In this document: piece after piece, positions 49,117-60,571 of the stretch | How the letters are laid out: the number at the start of each line of letters is the position of its first letter | How positions within the stretch are numbered: the first letter of the stretch is position 1 | Source of the DNA: Euryodendron excelsum | Taxonomy: Eukaryota; Streptophyta; Magnoliopsida; Ericales; Pentaphylacaceae | Length of the DNA stretch: 64,000 nt | NCBI GenBank assembly: GCA_033060915.1 | Contig: CM065388.1 | Span: 39,818,001-39,882,000, forward strand | Direction: 5' to 3' | The notes under the pieces: generated by a model | Databases searched by the model: none | What the model was told of the DNA's origin: nothing | The model's input: the letters and a program-made list of their open reading frames with translations, nothing else | Program-made: the position numbers and the translations under genes

Positions 49117-49130
49117 ATCTCCCCCATTTT
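49117..49130 (-). other. Polypurine tract of the copia element
   Basis: Reads AAAATGGGGGAGAT on the minus strand immediately before the 3' LTR. This is the normal position for plus-strand priming. Confidence 0.8.
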
Positions 49131-49825
49131 GAAAATGACAAAACCTTTGCAAATGAAATTTATATAAGATTAAATGAAATGGACAAGATCATATTGCATA
49201 CTAGTAGAGAGCTCCCCCTTTGTTTTATAATTAGGCAATTGATGCTTCAGAGACAAAGTCTTTTCAAAAACAACTCTCAAGCAGTGTTTATCAGTCAATT
49301 TAAAAACAAATTGAGAGAAATAATTGAGAAAAATAATACATGCTACTCCTTCTAAGAACATGCTCTATAAATAATGAAGTTCATTCATCAATTATCACTC
49401 ATTTCATTTTATTTCTATTTAATGTCATATGTAACCAATTTATCAATACTAATTCATCAAACACTCATTGTTCATTTTACTTCAATTTACTTCAATTTTT
49501 CTCTCCTTTTTTGTCAATTCATCAAAAGAGAAAAAAATGTATAGTAAAGACAGGTATAATAACAAAAAATCTTATAACTAGATAAATTCTATAATCAGGA
49601 AAGAAAGCAAGTAATCAAACAAGAAGTCATCAAATTGGCAAGAGAACAAGATCATATTTCATTAAACAAAAATGTCATTACAAAATATTAGACAATTGAT
49701 GTCCATAAAATGTGTAACAGAACACGTAACAGAGCCATATCAATGTAAAAGGATGGGGCAAGAAGGAATGTGAAATGGAGAGAAGTTAAAGAGGTAGGGG
49801 TAGAGAGGATAATGAAAGGAGAGGC
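49131..49825 (-). other. Untranslated 3' region of the copia element
   Basis: Lies between the last stop of the extra gene (about 49826) and the polypurine tract. It is AT-rich with short random frames; nothing recognised. Confidence 0.6.
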
Positions 49826-51150
49826 TAGTGACCATCAGATTCGGTGACCGATGAGTCTTCCTCGATTTCAAACCCTTTTTCAGCATTTCCTTCCTCTTCT
49901 CTAGCTTTGTCTCCTTCCTATTCTTCTAGCTTATTATCTTCATTTTCTTCATCGATTTCCTCTTCTTCTTCTTCTAAGATCTTGCATTTCCCATTTCTCA
50001 ACATTTGTGCTTCCTTTTTGAGTTCTCTCACATTTCTTTCGATGAACATCATTCTTGTGGCAGTAATGTCTGTCTTTTTGTTTAATTTATCTAGAGATTC
50101 CATTACTTGAGTCATAAAAGCACTCAAATCCCCTAAACTTTCTTCAAATTCAGAACTCAAACTTCTTTTTGTGCTGCTCTGCCTGGAGTTGCTCCTAAAT
50201 GGAGCCTTTCCTTTGAAGTACTTTCTCATCCAGTTTTCTTTGGAGTCCACTTGTTATTTTGTAAAGTATACCCCATTCGCTTGAGTGTCTTTTCAGTGTA
50301 TTCATCACTAATGGCCTTGGGGTTCTTTTCTTCTCATTTTTCAAATCAATTTCAAAATGCTTAAAAACTTTAGAAGCAAGCTGATTCTGGATATAGTAGC
50401 CTTGTATATATGATCCAGAATAAATAGAAGCAAATCAATCCTTGAATCAGTCAAATATGCCCATAAGAAAAACAACTCCTTCTCTAAAACATATTCATAC
50501 TTTCTAGTTTTAGGAGTAAACATAGTGCAGATAAAGTGATGAACTAGCCTCAATTCAAGAGGCAAATCAATGGCAAGAGGTTGTATACATTCATCTACAT
50601 CCCTTCCATAAAGACTTTTTAGTTAATCTTTTCTAGAGATGTTATCTCGATAAATCTCCTCACCAAGTCTGATTCCAAAAATATGTCTAGTCACTTCTCT
50701 ATCTAAAGTGAGGGAAACACCCTTAACATAACTCTTGATGGACACCTCTCCAAGATCCCTTTTGGCATTTGCATAAAAATAAGCAACCAAGTCAAGACAT
50801 ACATCATCCCTAAGTGTTGTCATAGATTTCCAACCTAGGTTCCCCAATTTGATACCAAATTCAAACTTGTGATGATCAAAGAATTTGTAATCCACCCATC
50901 TACTGTTAAATATCTTTTTAAGAGAAACTTTTGAATTGTACCTTTCCTGGGCTTTGCCCTCACTAAAATATAGTTCATTACATTCCAGGGCTGTTGTGGA
51001 TACAAGTTCTCTAGTCTTACTCATCTTTCTTTTCCCTTTTTCCTTCCCAGAGTTCCCTTTTGATTTCCTCTTCGGTTCTTTCGAAATAGGGACTGTTGGT
51101 ACGACTAGGGCTTTTGTGATCTTTTTCAGTTTAGAGGTCTTGAGAGCCAT
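49826..51150 (-). pseudogene. Extra 3' gene of the copia element (Sirevirus env-like position), unknown function
   Basis: Begins MALKTSKLKKITKALV at 51150 with a lysine-rich N-terminus. A globular region follows (about 50950-50640) with RWVDYKFFDHHKFEFG, WKSMTTLRDDVCLDLVAYFYANA and GVSLTLDREVTRHIFGI. This pattern resembles the family annotated as putative plant transposon protein. The middle (50565-50341) and a C-terminal part (50250-49826) are in other frames or behind stops. The C-terminal part has a predicted coiled coil (LDKLNKKTDITATRMMFIERNVRELKKE) and a run of glutamates. I see no clear signal peptide or membrane helix, so env identity rests on position only. A palindrome-plus-TATA module lies just upstream. 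Confidence 0.65.
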
Positions 51151-51335
51151 TGAAGGATCAAGAATAGTTGAGAGAGGTTGGAATGGGATTGATTAGGGTT
51201 TATAAGAAAAGTGGAGCGAAGATTGGTGATGGTTCGAAGGTGACAGTTGGGTTTAGTGTGAACAGGGGAGCAAGAGAGAAAAAGAGTGAGAGTGAGAGAG
51301 GGAAAGTTCGAATGTTTGTAAAGTGGACTTCGTTA

Positions 51336-51437
51336 AAATATATAGGCCCGACTCATGTGTCGACACAAGAATTTGGTGTGTCGACACATGCGTGTCAACA
51401 AAATAATTTAAGTCCACTGTCGTGATGTGTCAACACA
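51336..51437 (-). promoter_or_regulatory. Internal LTR-like promoter module before the extra 3' gene
   Basis: Read on the minus strand, TGTGTTGACACA (51437-51426), a TGTTGACA half site (51400-51393) and two perfect TGTGTCGACACA palindromes (51388-51377 and 51367-51356) are followed 10 bp later by TATATATTT (51345-51337). The start codon of the extra gene is about 186 bp downstream of this TATA. The same palindrome cluster and TATA order occurs in both LTRs. A promoter for a separate transcript is inferred from this likeness. Confidence 0.55.
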
Positions 51438-51620
51438 TGCAACCAGATTGGGGCATGTGAAGTATAAAAAATTCAGGGAATGGCCTTTTTCAAATTTTGA
51501 GAGAAAATGTGTTTCAATATGATTGTACAATGAATCATGAATTCAAGAAATGTAATTCACATAAATGATAATCAAATTTAAAACGTACATAACATGAATT
51601 TCACTCAAATTTAACAAGTA

Positions 51621-53100
51621 TTAAGATATAGGGTCATGCACCCCCAATTCTCTTCTTATCATACAAAATCTGTCTTCACTCAATGGTTTAGTAAAAATAT
51701 CAGCTAATTGTATGTTTGTGCATACAAAGTCAAGTTCAATATCACCCTTTTGTGTATGATCTCGTATAAAGTGATATCTAATTTCAATGTGCTTTGTGCG
51801 AGAGTGTTGAATATGATTTTTAGTCAAGTTTATAGCACTAGTATTATCGCATTTAATAGGAACATGATCAAATATAATACCGTAATCTTCTAACTGTTAT
51901 TTAATCCATAACACTTGAGCACAACAACTACCAGCTGCTACATATTTAGGCTCAGATGTGGAGAGAGCAACTGAATCTTGTTTTTTGCTATACTAAAATA
52001 TAATCATGTTGCCTAGGAGTTGGCAAGAGCCACTTGTGCTCTTCTTATCAACTCTACTCCCCGTATAATCAGCGTCAGTGTAAGCAATCAAATTAAAACA
52101 AGTACCCTTTGGATACCACAATCCAAGGTTAGGTGTGTGTTTAAGATAACGAAAGATTCTTTTCACAGCAATCACATGAGATTATTTGGGATTTGATTGA
52201 AAACGAGTACATAAACAAACACTAAACATTTTATTTGGTCTACTAGCAGTTAGGTACAATAAGGAGCCTATCATGCTTCTATAAAGTTTAATATCTACTG
52301 ATTTACCTTTTTTATCACTATCCAATTTTGTTGTAGTACTCATTGAAGTACTTATAGGCTTTGCATCTTTCATGCCAAACTTCTTGATTAAGTCCTTGAT
52401 GTATTTGGCTTGGTTAATGAAGATGCCTTCCTTCAATTGCTTGATTTGAAAACCAAGAAAATAGTTAAGCTCGCCCATCATACTTATTTCGAATTCTTCC
52501 TGCATGCACTTAACAAACTCTTTGTAAAATGGCTCATTAGTAGCACCGAATATAATATCGTTCACATATATTTGCACTAAAAACATGTCATTATTTTTTA
52601 TTTTGATAAAAAGAGTGGTATCTATTTTTCCTCTTGAAAAACCTTTTTTAATAAAAAAACTTACTCAATCTTTCATACCAAGCCATTAGGGCTTGTTTCA
52701 AACTATATAAAGCTTTTGTTAGTTTGAAAACATGGTTAGGGAATTTCGGATCTTCAAAACCAGGGGGTTGTTCAACAAACACTTCTTCGGTGATAAAACT
52801 ATTCAGAAAAGCACTTTTAACATTCATTTGATATAGTTTAAGATCTTTAAAACAAGCAAATGCAAGTAAGATTCTGATAGCTTCTAATCTAGCTATCGGA
52901 GCATATATTTCATCGAAATCAATGCCTTCTTCTTGACTATAACCTTAAGCAACAAGTCTTGCCTTGTTCCTCACCACAACTTTGGACTACTCATTTAGTT
53001 CCAATAACAGGATGATCATTTGGCCTAGGAACAATGTGCTATACCTCATTCCTTTCAAATTGATTCAATTCTTCTGGCATTGCATTAATCCAAAACTCAT
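51621..53100 (-). pseudogene. copia reverse transcriptase and RNase H (decayed)
   Basis: Copies element RNA into DNA in active relatives. The RT part is recognisable through LVQIYVNDIIFGATN (around 52557-52580), MGELNYFLGFQIKQ, GIFINQAKYIKDLIKKFGM and the LLYLTASRP block. The active site reads YVND (52568-52557) where YVDD is required, so one catalytic aspartate is now asparagine. RNase H follows with AYTDADYTGSRVDKKSTSG (about 52080-52020), a broken middle, HSRTKHIEIRYHFIRDH and the closing ADIFTKPLSEDRF, typical of plant copia elements. Stops near 53000, 52180, 51990 and 51900 break the frame. Confidence 0.9.
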
Positions 53101-54690
53101 CATTTTCAGCATCATTAAAACATTTAGGCTCTATTTGTGATAAAAATACAAGATGATTACATCTATTTCTAAGAGAGGATCGAGTTCTTACTCCTTGTAA
53201 AGGATCACCTAGGATTTATTCTGTAGGATGGTTGTGCACAAACTTCTACTCCTTAGGTAAACCTTTATTGATTTCTCGTTGGCTTGTAGAGGCTTCTTGT
53301 GTTTCTCTCTCCTTTTAAGGTTCTTCATTTGAGCTTGGTTGAATATCCAGCTTTTCCATGTCTGGATCTACTTCATTTACATCATCACTTACAACATTCT
53401 TTGAAGGAGAGTTATATTCATAAAAAATGATATGGATTGATTCTTCAACACTAAAGTCCTCTTATTAAAGATTCTATAAGTCTTGCTATGTGTTAAATAT
53501 TCAAGAAATACACCTTCGTCAGATTTTGCATCAAATTTGCCGAGGTTGTTTTTATTATTATTCAATACAAAACATTTGCATCCAAAGGCTCTAAAGTATG
53601 AGACATTTGGTTTTTTATATTTTCAAAGTTTATAAGGGGTTTTGTTCAAAAATTTTCTAAATAAAATTTGATTTAGAACGTAAAAAGCTGTGTTAACAGC
53701 TTTAGCCTAAAAGTATTTAGGTAAATCGTTTTCACAAAGCATGGTTTTACCCATTTCTTCCAAAACTCTATTTTTTCTTTCAACAACTCCATTTTGTTGA
53801 GGTGTTCTAGGGTCTGAGAAGTTGTGATTAAAACTATTTTCATCGCAAAATATTTAAAAAGGTTTGTAATCAAATTCCCCTCCATGATTAGTCCTAATAG
53901 AAGTGATTGAAAAACCTTTTTCATTTTGAACTTTTCTACAAAATTTTGTGAAGAAAATAATTGTCTCATCCTTGTGAGCTAGGAAAAATGTCCATGTAAA
54001 TCTAGAATGGTCATCAACGATAACAAGTGCATATTGTTTCCACCAAGACTTAAAGTCCTAGTTGATCCAAATAAGTCCATATGCAATAGTTGTAGTAGCC
54101 TAGAGGTAGTGAACATATTTATAGATTTGAAAGAAATTCGAGTTTGCTTACCCAATTGACAAGCATCACAAACTCTATCTTTATCAAATTTTATCTTTGG
54201 AAGTCCTTTGACCAAATCATTTTTAGAAACCTTTGAAAGTATGCTCATACTAATGTGACCAAGTCTTCTATGCCACAACTAACTTTTATCACTATTCATA
54301 GCAGCAAGGCATTTAACTTTGTAAGAAGATAAATCATTAAGATAAAAAATACATATATTACCTTGTTTATGCCCAGTGAGAATAGTCTTGTTTCTATTGA
54401 TGTAAATTACATCACATTTAGAGGATTTAAATACAACCTTACGCCCTTTGTCACAAAGTTGACTAATGCTTTATATTTGAGTCCTTTAACAAGCAATACA
54501 TTTTCAATAGAGGTAGAAGAATTCTTACCAACACTATCTATACCGATGATCTTCCCTTTGCTATTGTCACCAAATGTGACAAGACCTCTACCTTTTGGTA
54601 AGAGAGATGTGAATTGTGTTTCATCTCCCGTTATATACCTTAAGCATCCGCTATCGAAGTACCAATTATCTTTCTTGGATTTTGCTTGAA
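53100..54690 (-). pseudogene. copia protease and integrase (decayed)
   Basis: The protease active site DSG is intact (WYFDSGCLRYITGD, DSG codons at 54655-54647), with only degenerate sequence after it. The integrase starts with a GAG-pre zinc region MWHRRLGHISMSILSKV...CDACQLGKQ (54278-54150; the HHCC ligands are all present). The first catalytic aspartate follows in HMDLFG. The third catalytic residue is in QNGVVERKNR (Glu codon 53781-53779). Nonsense and frameshift changes occur at about 54300, 53970, 53850 and 53705. In active elements the protease matures the polyprotein and the integrase inserts the cDNA. Confidence 0.85.
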
Positions 54691-54799
54691 GGCATACCTA
54701 CAAAAAAATATTTATTTGACCTTAAGTACCCAAATCATCTTGGGTCCTTGGGGGTTAGTCCTCAATGATCTTCTAGAGACCCATTCATTGCTAGGAGCA

Positions 54800-55973
54800 A
54801 TAGATTTGTGTAGAGCATAGCATCTACTAGCAATATGTCCTAGTTTGTGATAATAAAAGTATGAAATTTTTGGTTTTCCAGTTGAAGCAATAAATCTGCC
54901 TTTCGAAAATTTCTTGCTTTTAAAAGGATCAAAGCCAAGACTAGCTTTGTCTAGTTAGCATTTTTGTTTTCCCAAGATTGCATTCAATTTTTCTTTTCCA
55001 TTGACACATCTAAAGAGAGTTGTTCCAAACTTTTAACCTTATCAAGTAAAATTTGGTTTTCCTTTGAAGAATCCTTTGGAAAAGAGTTTTTCTTTATCTC
55101 ATCATTTAAAGCACAAACTTCATTTTTTAAAACTTTATTTTCTTTTTGTAAATTCTCATTTTTCTCAATAAGAGTAGAGACCATCTTTTTAAGAAATCCA
55201 TTTTTATTTTCATTTTTCTGAATTCACAAAGTAGATCATCAAATGCATCTTGTAATTCATTGAAAGTGAATTGGGTGGAGTCTGATACCTCATTGTCTTC
55301 CTTATGTGCCATGAGACAGAGGTTAGCTACCTCTGGAGGTTTGACTTCTTCTTCAGAGCTTGATTCTTCATCATCACTCCATGTCATAGCTGCCATTGCC
55401 TTCTTCCCTTGATATTTTTTACCTTTCTTTTTTGGCAGAGGATATTAGGCCTTTATATGGCCAGGCTTCTTGTATTCATAGCATATATGATAATGGATTC
55501 TTTTCTAGAATTTCCTTTGGCTTCATGCTTCTTTCCACCTTTCCATTTCTTCTTCATGAATCTTCTGAATTTTCGAGTAATAAGAGCAATTTCATCCTCA
55601 TCTTCCTCACTTGCTGATTCATCATCTTAACTGGTGGACTTGAATGCAACTGACTTTTTCTTCTTTTCTTCATCCTCTTGGACATGTTGCTTTTGAGTGA
55701 GCTCATGAGTCATGAGAGAGCCCAAGAGTTCTTTAAGAGGTAATGTGTTGAGATCCTTTACTTCTTGAATTGTCGTGACCTTAGCTTACTAAGCCTTTGG
55801 TAATGATCTTAAAATCTTCCTCACCTGCTCATTGTTAGGATATACCTTTTCAACAGATTTCAAGCCATTAATAATATCGATGAATCTTGTGAACATTTCG
55901 GTGATAGACTCATTAGGTTTCATTTTAAACAATTCATAACTATGTACCAAAATATTGATTTTAGATTCGTTAA
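54800..55973 (-). pseudogene. copia gag, 3' part (after the solo LTR insertion)
   Basis: Continues gag with ESKINILVHSYELFKMKPNESITEMFTRF..INGL and VRKILRSLPKA, the UBN2-type gag core of plant copia. Two zinc knuckles are recognisable but ruined. At about 55490-55445 the second cysteine is Tyr and the last one is replaced by Tyr behind a stop. At about 54858-54815 the first two cysteines are Tyr, while GHIASRC is kept. An acidic stretch (WSDDEESSSEEEV) and a coiled-coil segment (LIEKNENLQKENKVLKNEV, about 55180-55125) lie between them. Several stops are present. Confidence 0.8.
55969..55973. repeat. Target-site duplication of solo LTR III, left copy
   Basis: gttaa at 55969-55973 against cttaa at 60572-60576, four of five matching. 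On the gag strand these read TTAAC and TTAAG. Confidence 0.7.
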
Positions 55974-57477
55974 TGTAAGCACCCCATTTTTGCCAGCTTG
56001 GCAGTCTCCAGTTCGTCCAGACTTGTATTAAAGTCAATATGGACATATTCCAATCTAAATCAATTTTTCAAGTCTAAATCCTGTCAATCAATCGCTTCGT
56101 GGGCCCATTGGGCCCAAATAAAGGCAAATGACCAAAATGCCCTTGGGCGCATTGTTCAGTCCAATTCCAGTTGACACGTCTTTCGAAGACGGTAAGTCCC
56201 ATTTTCAATCTAATTCCAGTCCAATTTTAATTAAATCGGGCACACCTTTCAAAAAAGTTGATTCGTCGAGGTGGTAAGTCCATCCTGTCTGGCACGTTTT
56301 TGAGATAGCTCTTCAGAACGGTAAGTCCCTTCAAATCCGTCGACCGGGACGAGACCCCAAGTCCCCTAGATGGTAGAACGGTCCACTTTTGACACTTGCT
56401 AGCCCGCTAATGCAGAAATATCTATTTCGGCACACCTTCTGAGAAAGTTGATTTCTCAGGCGGTAAGTCTAGCTAGCAGCTTCCAGAGATTAGGTAGTCT
56501 TTGGAATAATCGCGACCCATTAGAGTAACGGAAATACTTGTAAACATCGCAACTATAAGAGTGACGGAAACACTCGTAAACAAGTCGATATAGGGAATTG
56601 CCGAAAAACCCCTATATCATGGGACCGCCATTAGAGTGATGGAAACACTCAAAACCCAGGTCAACACCAGTGCCTGTTAGCCCACTTTGGTAAAAAATGA
56701 CCAAACTGCCCCTAGGGCTATTTTCAGCACGTTTCTCGAAAAAGTACCTAAGTCCTCAGAACAGTAAGTCCATCTTTCCAAGATTGTCTTAAAGACAATC
56801 CGACATGATTAGGTGCTTTCCAGTCAGTTTCAGGCTAATTCCGAGATATTTTGGTCAAGATGACCAATTTGCCCCTAGGCATCCAAGTGCCCCGAGAGCC
56901 ACACCGGCTCTGGGTATCAAACTGGTAACCTCTCGAGCATGTTTCTAATAGTATCCTTGGCCTTTCAATACATTTCTAGGTCATTTCGTGTCAGTTCCGG
57001 CAAACTCGGTGCAAAATGACCGTTTTACCCCTAGTGGGCCGGTCGCCTCTTCCAACCACACCGGCTCTGGGTATCAAACCGGTAACCTCCTAGAGCATTT
57101 TAAGTAATGTTTCCAAACCTTGGTCTTCTTTTGGGATATTCCGAGTCCATCTCGTCAACTTTTCATCCCGATTGACCGTTTTGCCCCTAATGGCCCGGTC
57201 AACTCCTTCAACATGTCCTGTCATTATTCTTCAAGTCTACTACCCCCGAGACACTGTTCTGAGGGTTCCTATCCCTTTCTGGCTTTTCAGAACATTCCCG
57301 ACCCCTTCAAATCATTCCCAAACCTTTCGGAGTTACTTCTAGTGAAGTCATGCTAAAAATTACATGGTAATCACTAGTACAGGCGCCCAAATCTTCTAAA
57401 GATACGTTGTTTGCCGATCTTAAATATTTTCTAATTGGCTAGCACCTCTAGTAATGGCTTCAAGCCAAAAAATAGCC

Positions 57478-57562
57478 TGGCGCCACTAGGAGTGGCGCCA
57501 ATATTATATTTTGCCTAGCGCCACTGCAACAGGTGCCAGGTCATTTCTCTGTCTATAAATAC
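57478..57562 (+). promoter_or_regulatory. LTR core promoter: perfect hairpin plus TATA box (solo LTR III)
   Basis: Arms TGGCGCCACT and AGTGGCGCCA around an AGG loop (57478-57500) form a perfect inverted repeat. After 53 bp follows TATAAATAC (57554-57562). A plant-like leader with AAACCCTAGC words lies downstream. Spacing is identical to that in solo LTR I. Confidence 0.6.
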
Positions 57563-58479
57563 AAAGCCTCTTCCAGCGTGAAAGGGTCAGCAAACTCAGT
57601 CTAAAAACTCTCCTCTTCGATATACAAAGCTCGTAGCCTTCTTAAATCCTAGTTTTCTTTAGGTTTTCCAAAACCCTAGCCCCCATACACAAACCCTAGC
57701 ATACATACACTCACATATACCTCTATATACTTCTACACTAGCCTCCAAAGCCTCCATTCAAGACTTGAAGTGCTGCAATTCCAAAGCTCCTGAAGATCAA
57801 AGTAAGCTCTCGAAGACCGACGCCAAGCAAGGTGAAGATCGAAGTAAAGAAAGCAAACCGAGCAAGTAAATAAAAGAAGACACAAGGTAGGCTTTCTTCT
57901 TACGTTTACACAAATCCCCCCTCTCTCTTCTCTCTCCTAACCCACTTGGGTTTTCTTCTATTTTAATCCCCCATCTTCTTCCCCTCCTTTCTTATATGCT
58001 TAAAACAAGGGACTTCTAGGTTCATGTGTAGGATTAGGCTATTAAAAGTCACCGTGTTAGGGGCTTTCTCTTAGTCTAACCGGAGATCACGTGGGTTCGG
58101 CCCCTTTGATTATGTGGTGAAGCCTTAACCTCGTATGTTTATGACCCCAATTTGCATTGTGCATATTATGATCTTGCATTTCCCCAACATTCGTTTTTAA
58201 ACTTGTTTTCAAAACTTGGATTAAATCCATTTGCAAAACTTGCATTAAAATTTTTTTCTTCAAAACTTATTTTCAAAATCACAATCCTAAGGTGATTCTA
58301 GCCTTTCCATGGTTAGGGTTACTTTAAGAAAATGTTACATTTAAAGTGACCATTTTGGTCCATATTTTCAAATCCTTGTTGTTTTCAAAACCACAATCCT
58401 AGAATGGTTCTAATCTTCTTATGGTTAGAATCATTTTAGGAAAGTGTGATATTTTTAGAGGCTTGTAAAAGTTTACATT

Positions 58480-59720
58480 CAAATCCCTTTCCGAATTGCC
58501 TTTTAAACTTACTTTCCAAAAACCTCTCTTTAAATCCTCTCCAAATCTCTTTTTACATCTACTTTCTAAAATCTATTCTCCAATGCACTTTCTAAAAACT
58601 CTCTCTAATTTCTTTTCCAAAAATTGCTTTCTAAAACTTCCCTTCACAAAATCTACTTTCTTAAAAACTTCTTTCTAAGATTTCCTTCCAAAAATCTCTT
58701 TTTCCAAAAACTCACTTTTTAGAAAAAATTCTTTACCTTGGAGCCCAAGCCAAGCCCTAGAGCCAACGATTAGGAAATCCTAATTCTCTTTTCTAAAACA
58801 AAATTTCCAATCTTGCTTCAAAACCTAGGTTTCCAAAATCTCCTTTTTTTATATCAAAATCATAAGTTTCCAAAACCTATTTTCTACATCAAAGCTATAG
58901 TCTTCCAAATCTAGGATTTTTAAAACTTCACCTTCCAATTTCATGCCAAATCAAATCTTCTCTTTAGGACGCCAAATCTAATCTCCCCATTTAGAGAACA
59001 AGATCAAATCTTCCGTTTTTGGAAACAAAATCAAATCATCTCTTTCTTAGAAACAAAATCCAAATCTTTCCTAATTCAAATCCTTTCTAATCTCATACCT
59101 TCCTCGACCTTAAGTTTTCAAAAATTACACTTTCAAATCTTTCCTAATCTAAATCTTCCCTAATTCCAACCTTTCTTAATTCCACACATTTTCAAATTTC
59201 AACTTTCCAAATATAATTTTTTAAACCTTTCCTAAACTTAAACCTTTCCTAATCTCAAGTATTTCTAAACTCAAATTTCAAATCTTTTCAAATCCTAAAC
59301 TTTCTAAATTTTCAATATTTCCAAATTCAAAACTTTCTTAAGTCAAAACTTTCTAAATTCGAAACTTTTTTAAGTTAGAACTTTCTAAATTCTAGACTTT
59401 CCAAATTTCAAATATTTCTTAAATCGAAACCTTTCCTATTTCAAAACTTTCTTAAAATGAAACTTTCCTAATTTGAACATTTTTCTAAATCCAATCTTTC
59501 CTTAATCTTCCAAGTCCAAGTCAAGAAAAATCTTTCTTGAGTCTCAAGTCCATCATAAATCCTATCTTTTTTAAGTCTAGGTTTCCTAAATCTCAATCTT
59601 TCCAAAACAAATCCAAGTCCTTCTTCCAAGTTCTATCCTTCCAAATCAAAGTCTAATCTTTTCAATTCCAAATTCCAATATTTTATTCTAAGTTTAACTC
59701 TAACTTCAAATCAAAACTTT
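58480..59720 (+). repeat. Pyrimidine-rich degenerate short repeats (solo LTR III)
   Basis: Variants of CAAAACTTTCTAAATTC with a period near 18-20 bp, almost without guanine on this strand. Counterpart of 1680-3480 in solo LTR I. Confidence 0.7.
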
Positions 59721-60571
59721 CTATCTTCTATCGAACTCTTGTCAGAACTACGACTGACCTGATTCTTCCAAAGGGATACGTAGGCAACCCTCCTAGGTGC
59801 GGTTATAACTTTTTTCAAATCTCCATTTCCATAACTATTTTCAAGTTTCCAATTCCATAATCTATTTTAAATTTCTAATTCTAAAATCTATTTTTAAATC
59901 TCTATTTTCAATCTCTAAAACTTTCTTTCAAAATCAAATCTATCTTTTTAAATCTCTTCTCTAAAATCAAATCAAGTCCTTTCAAATCACAAATCTCTTT
60001 TCAAAATATATTTTCAAACTCTTTTCTTGTACTTGCACATCATGCATCATTCTTTTAAAAATTCTTTTCTAAAGTGGATAGTTTTGGACATTTATTAATT
60101 GAAGACTCGAATGGGTGAATCTTGGGTGAATGGACATATAGGTACCGCAAGGGCGGGGTAGGGTGATGGCTTAGTGCGTCTTCCCTACACATAACCAACC
60201 TCCGAACCTAGAATACTGTTTTCAAAAGACCAAAATGAAGTTATTTTTAAAAAAGGGCTTAAATATTTTCCAAAGGTTGCCAAACAACTTGTTTTTTTAA
60301 AAACCCTCTCTTGAGGAGGTATTTTCAAAATCGTTTTCAAAAACCCCAAGTGTAGTCTTCAGATTGTGCTTAGTTTTTAGGTGACCTTACTCACTTTAAT
60401 CAAGTTAGATGACGACTCTAAATTGTTTTCCAAAAGCCCTTTATTCAAATCAATTTTCAATTCAAACCTAGTCGTACTCATTCTTCTAGGAGGATGAACT
60501 CTAACGAGAGAGTACAGTATTTTTTCCGCTTGTGTGTGTATTCCTTGAGTGCGAAAAATCTGGGCACGACG

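Larger units (their letters stand above)
55974..60571 (+). mobile_element. Giant solo LTR III (same family as I), inserted in copia gag
   Basis: 4,598 bp. It starts TGTAAGCACC at 55974 and ends GGGCACGAC plus one base at 60571, where the expected terminal A appears mutated to G. The copia gag frame is cut at 60572 and resumes at 55973 with a 5-bp imperfect duplication, so the insertion is later than the copia element. The family's features are present in sense orientation: two copies of the CACACCGGCTCTGGGTATCA block (56921 and 57057), a hairpin and TATA box (57478-57562), and a pyrimidine-rich leader (58480-59720). No coding domain and no second LTR are present. Confidence 0.85.

Noticed and set aside
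49826..51150. Calling the extra gene an envelope glycoprotein
   Set aside because: No signal peptide, membrane helix or fusion motif seen. Only the position fits.
54363..54689. 108-aa plus-strand frame
   Set aside because: Opposite strand of the copia protease region with the DSG motif.
1161..60571. Solo LTRs I and III as the two ends of one 59-kb element
   Set aside because: They are in opposite orientations, each has its own target duplication and each sits inside a different host element.
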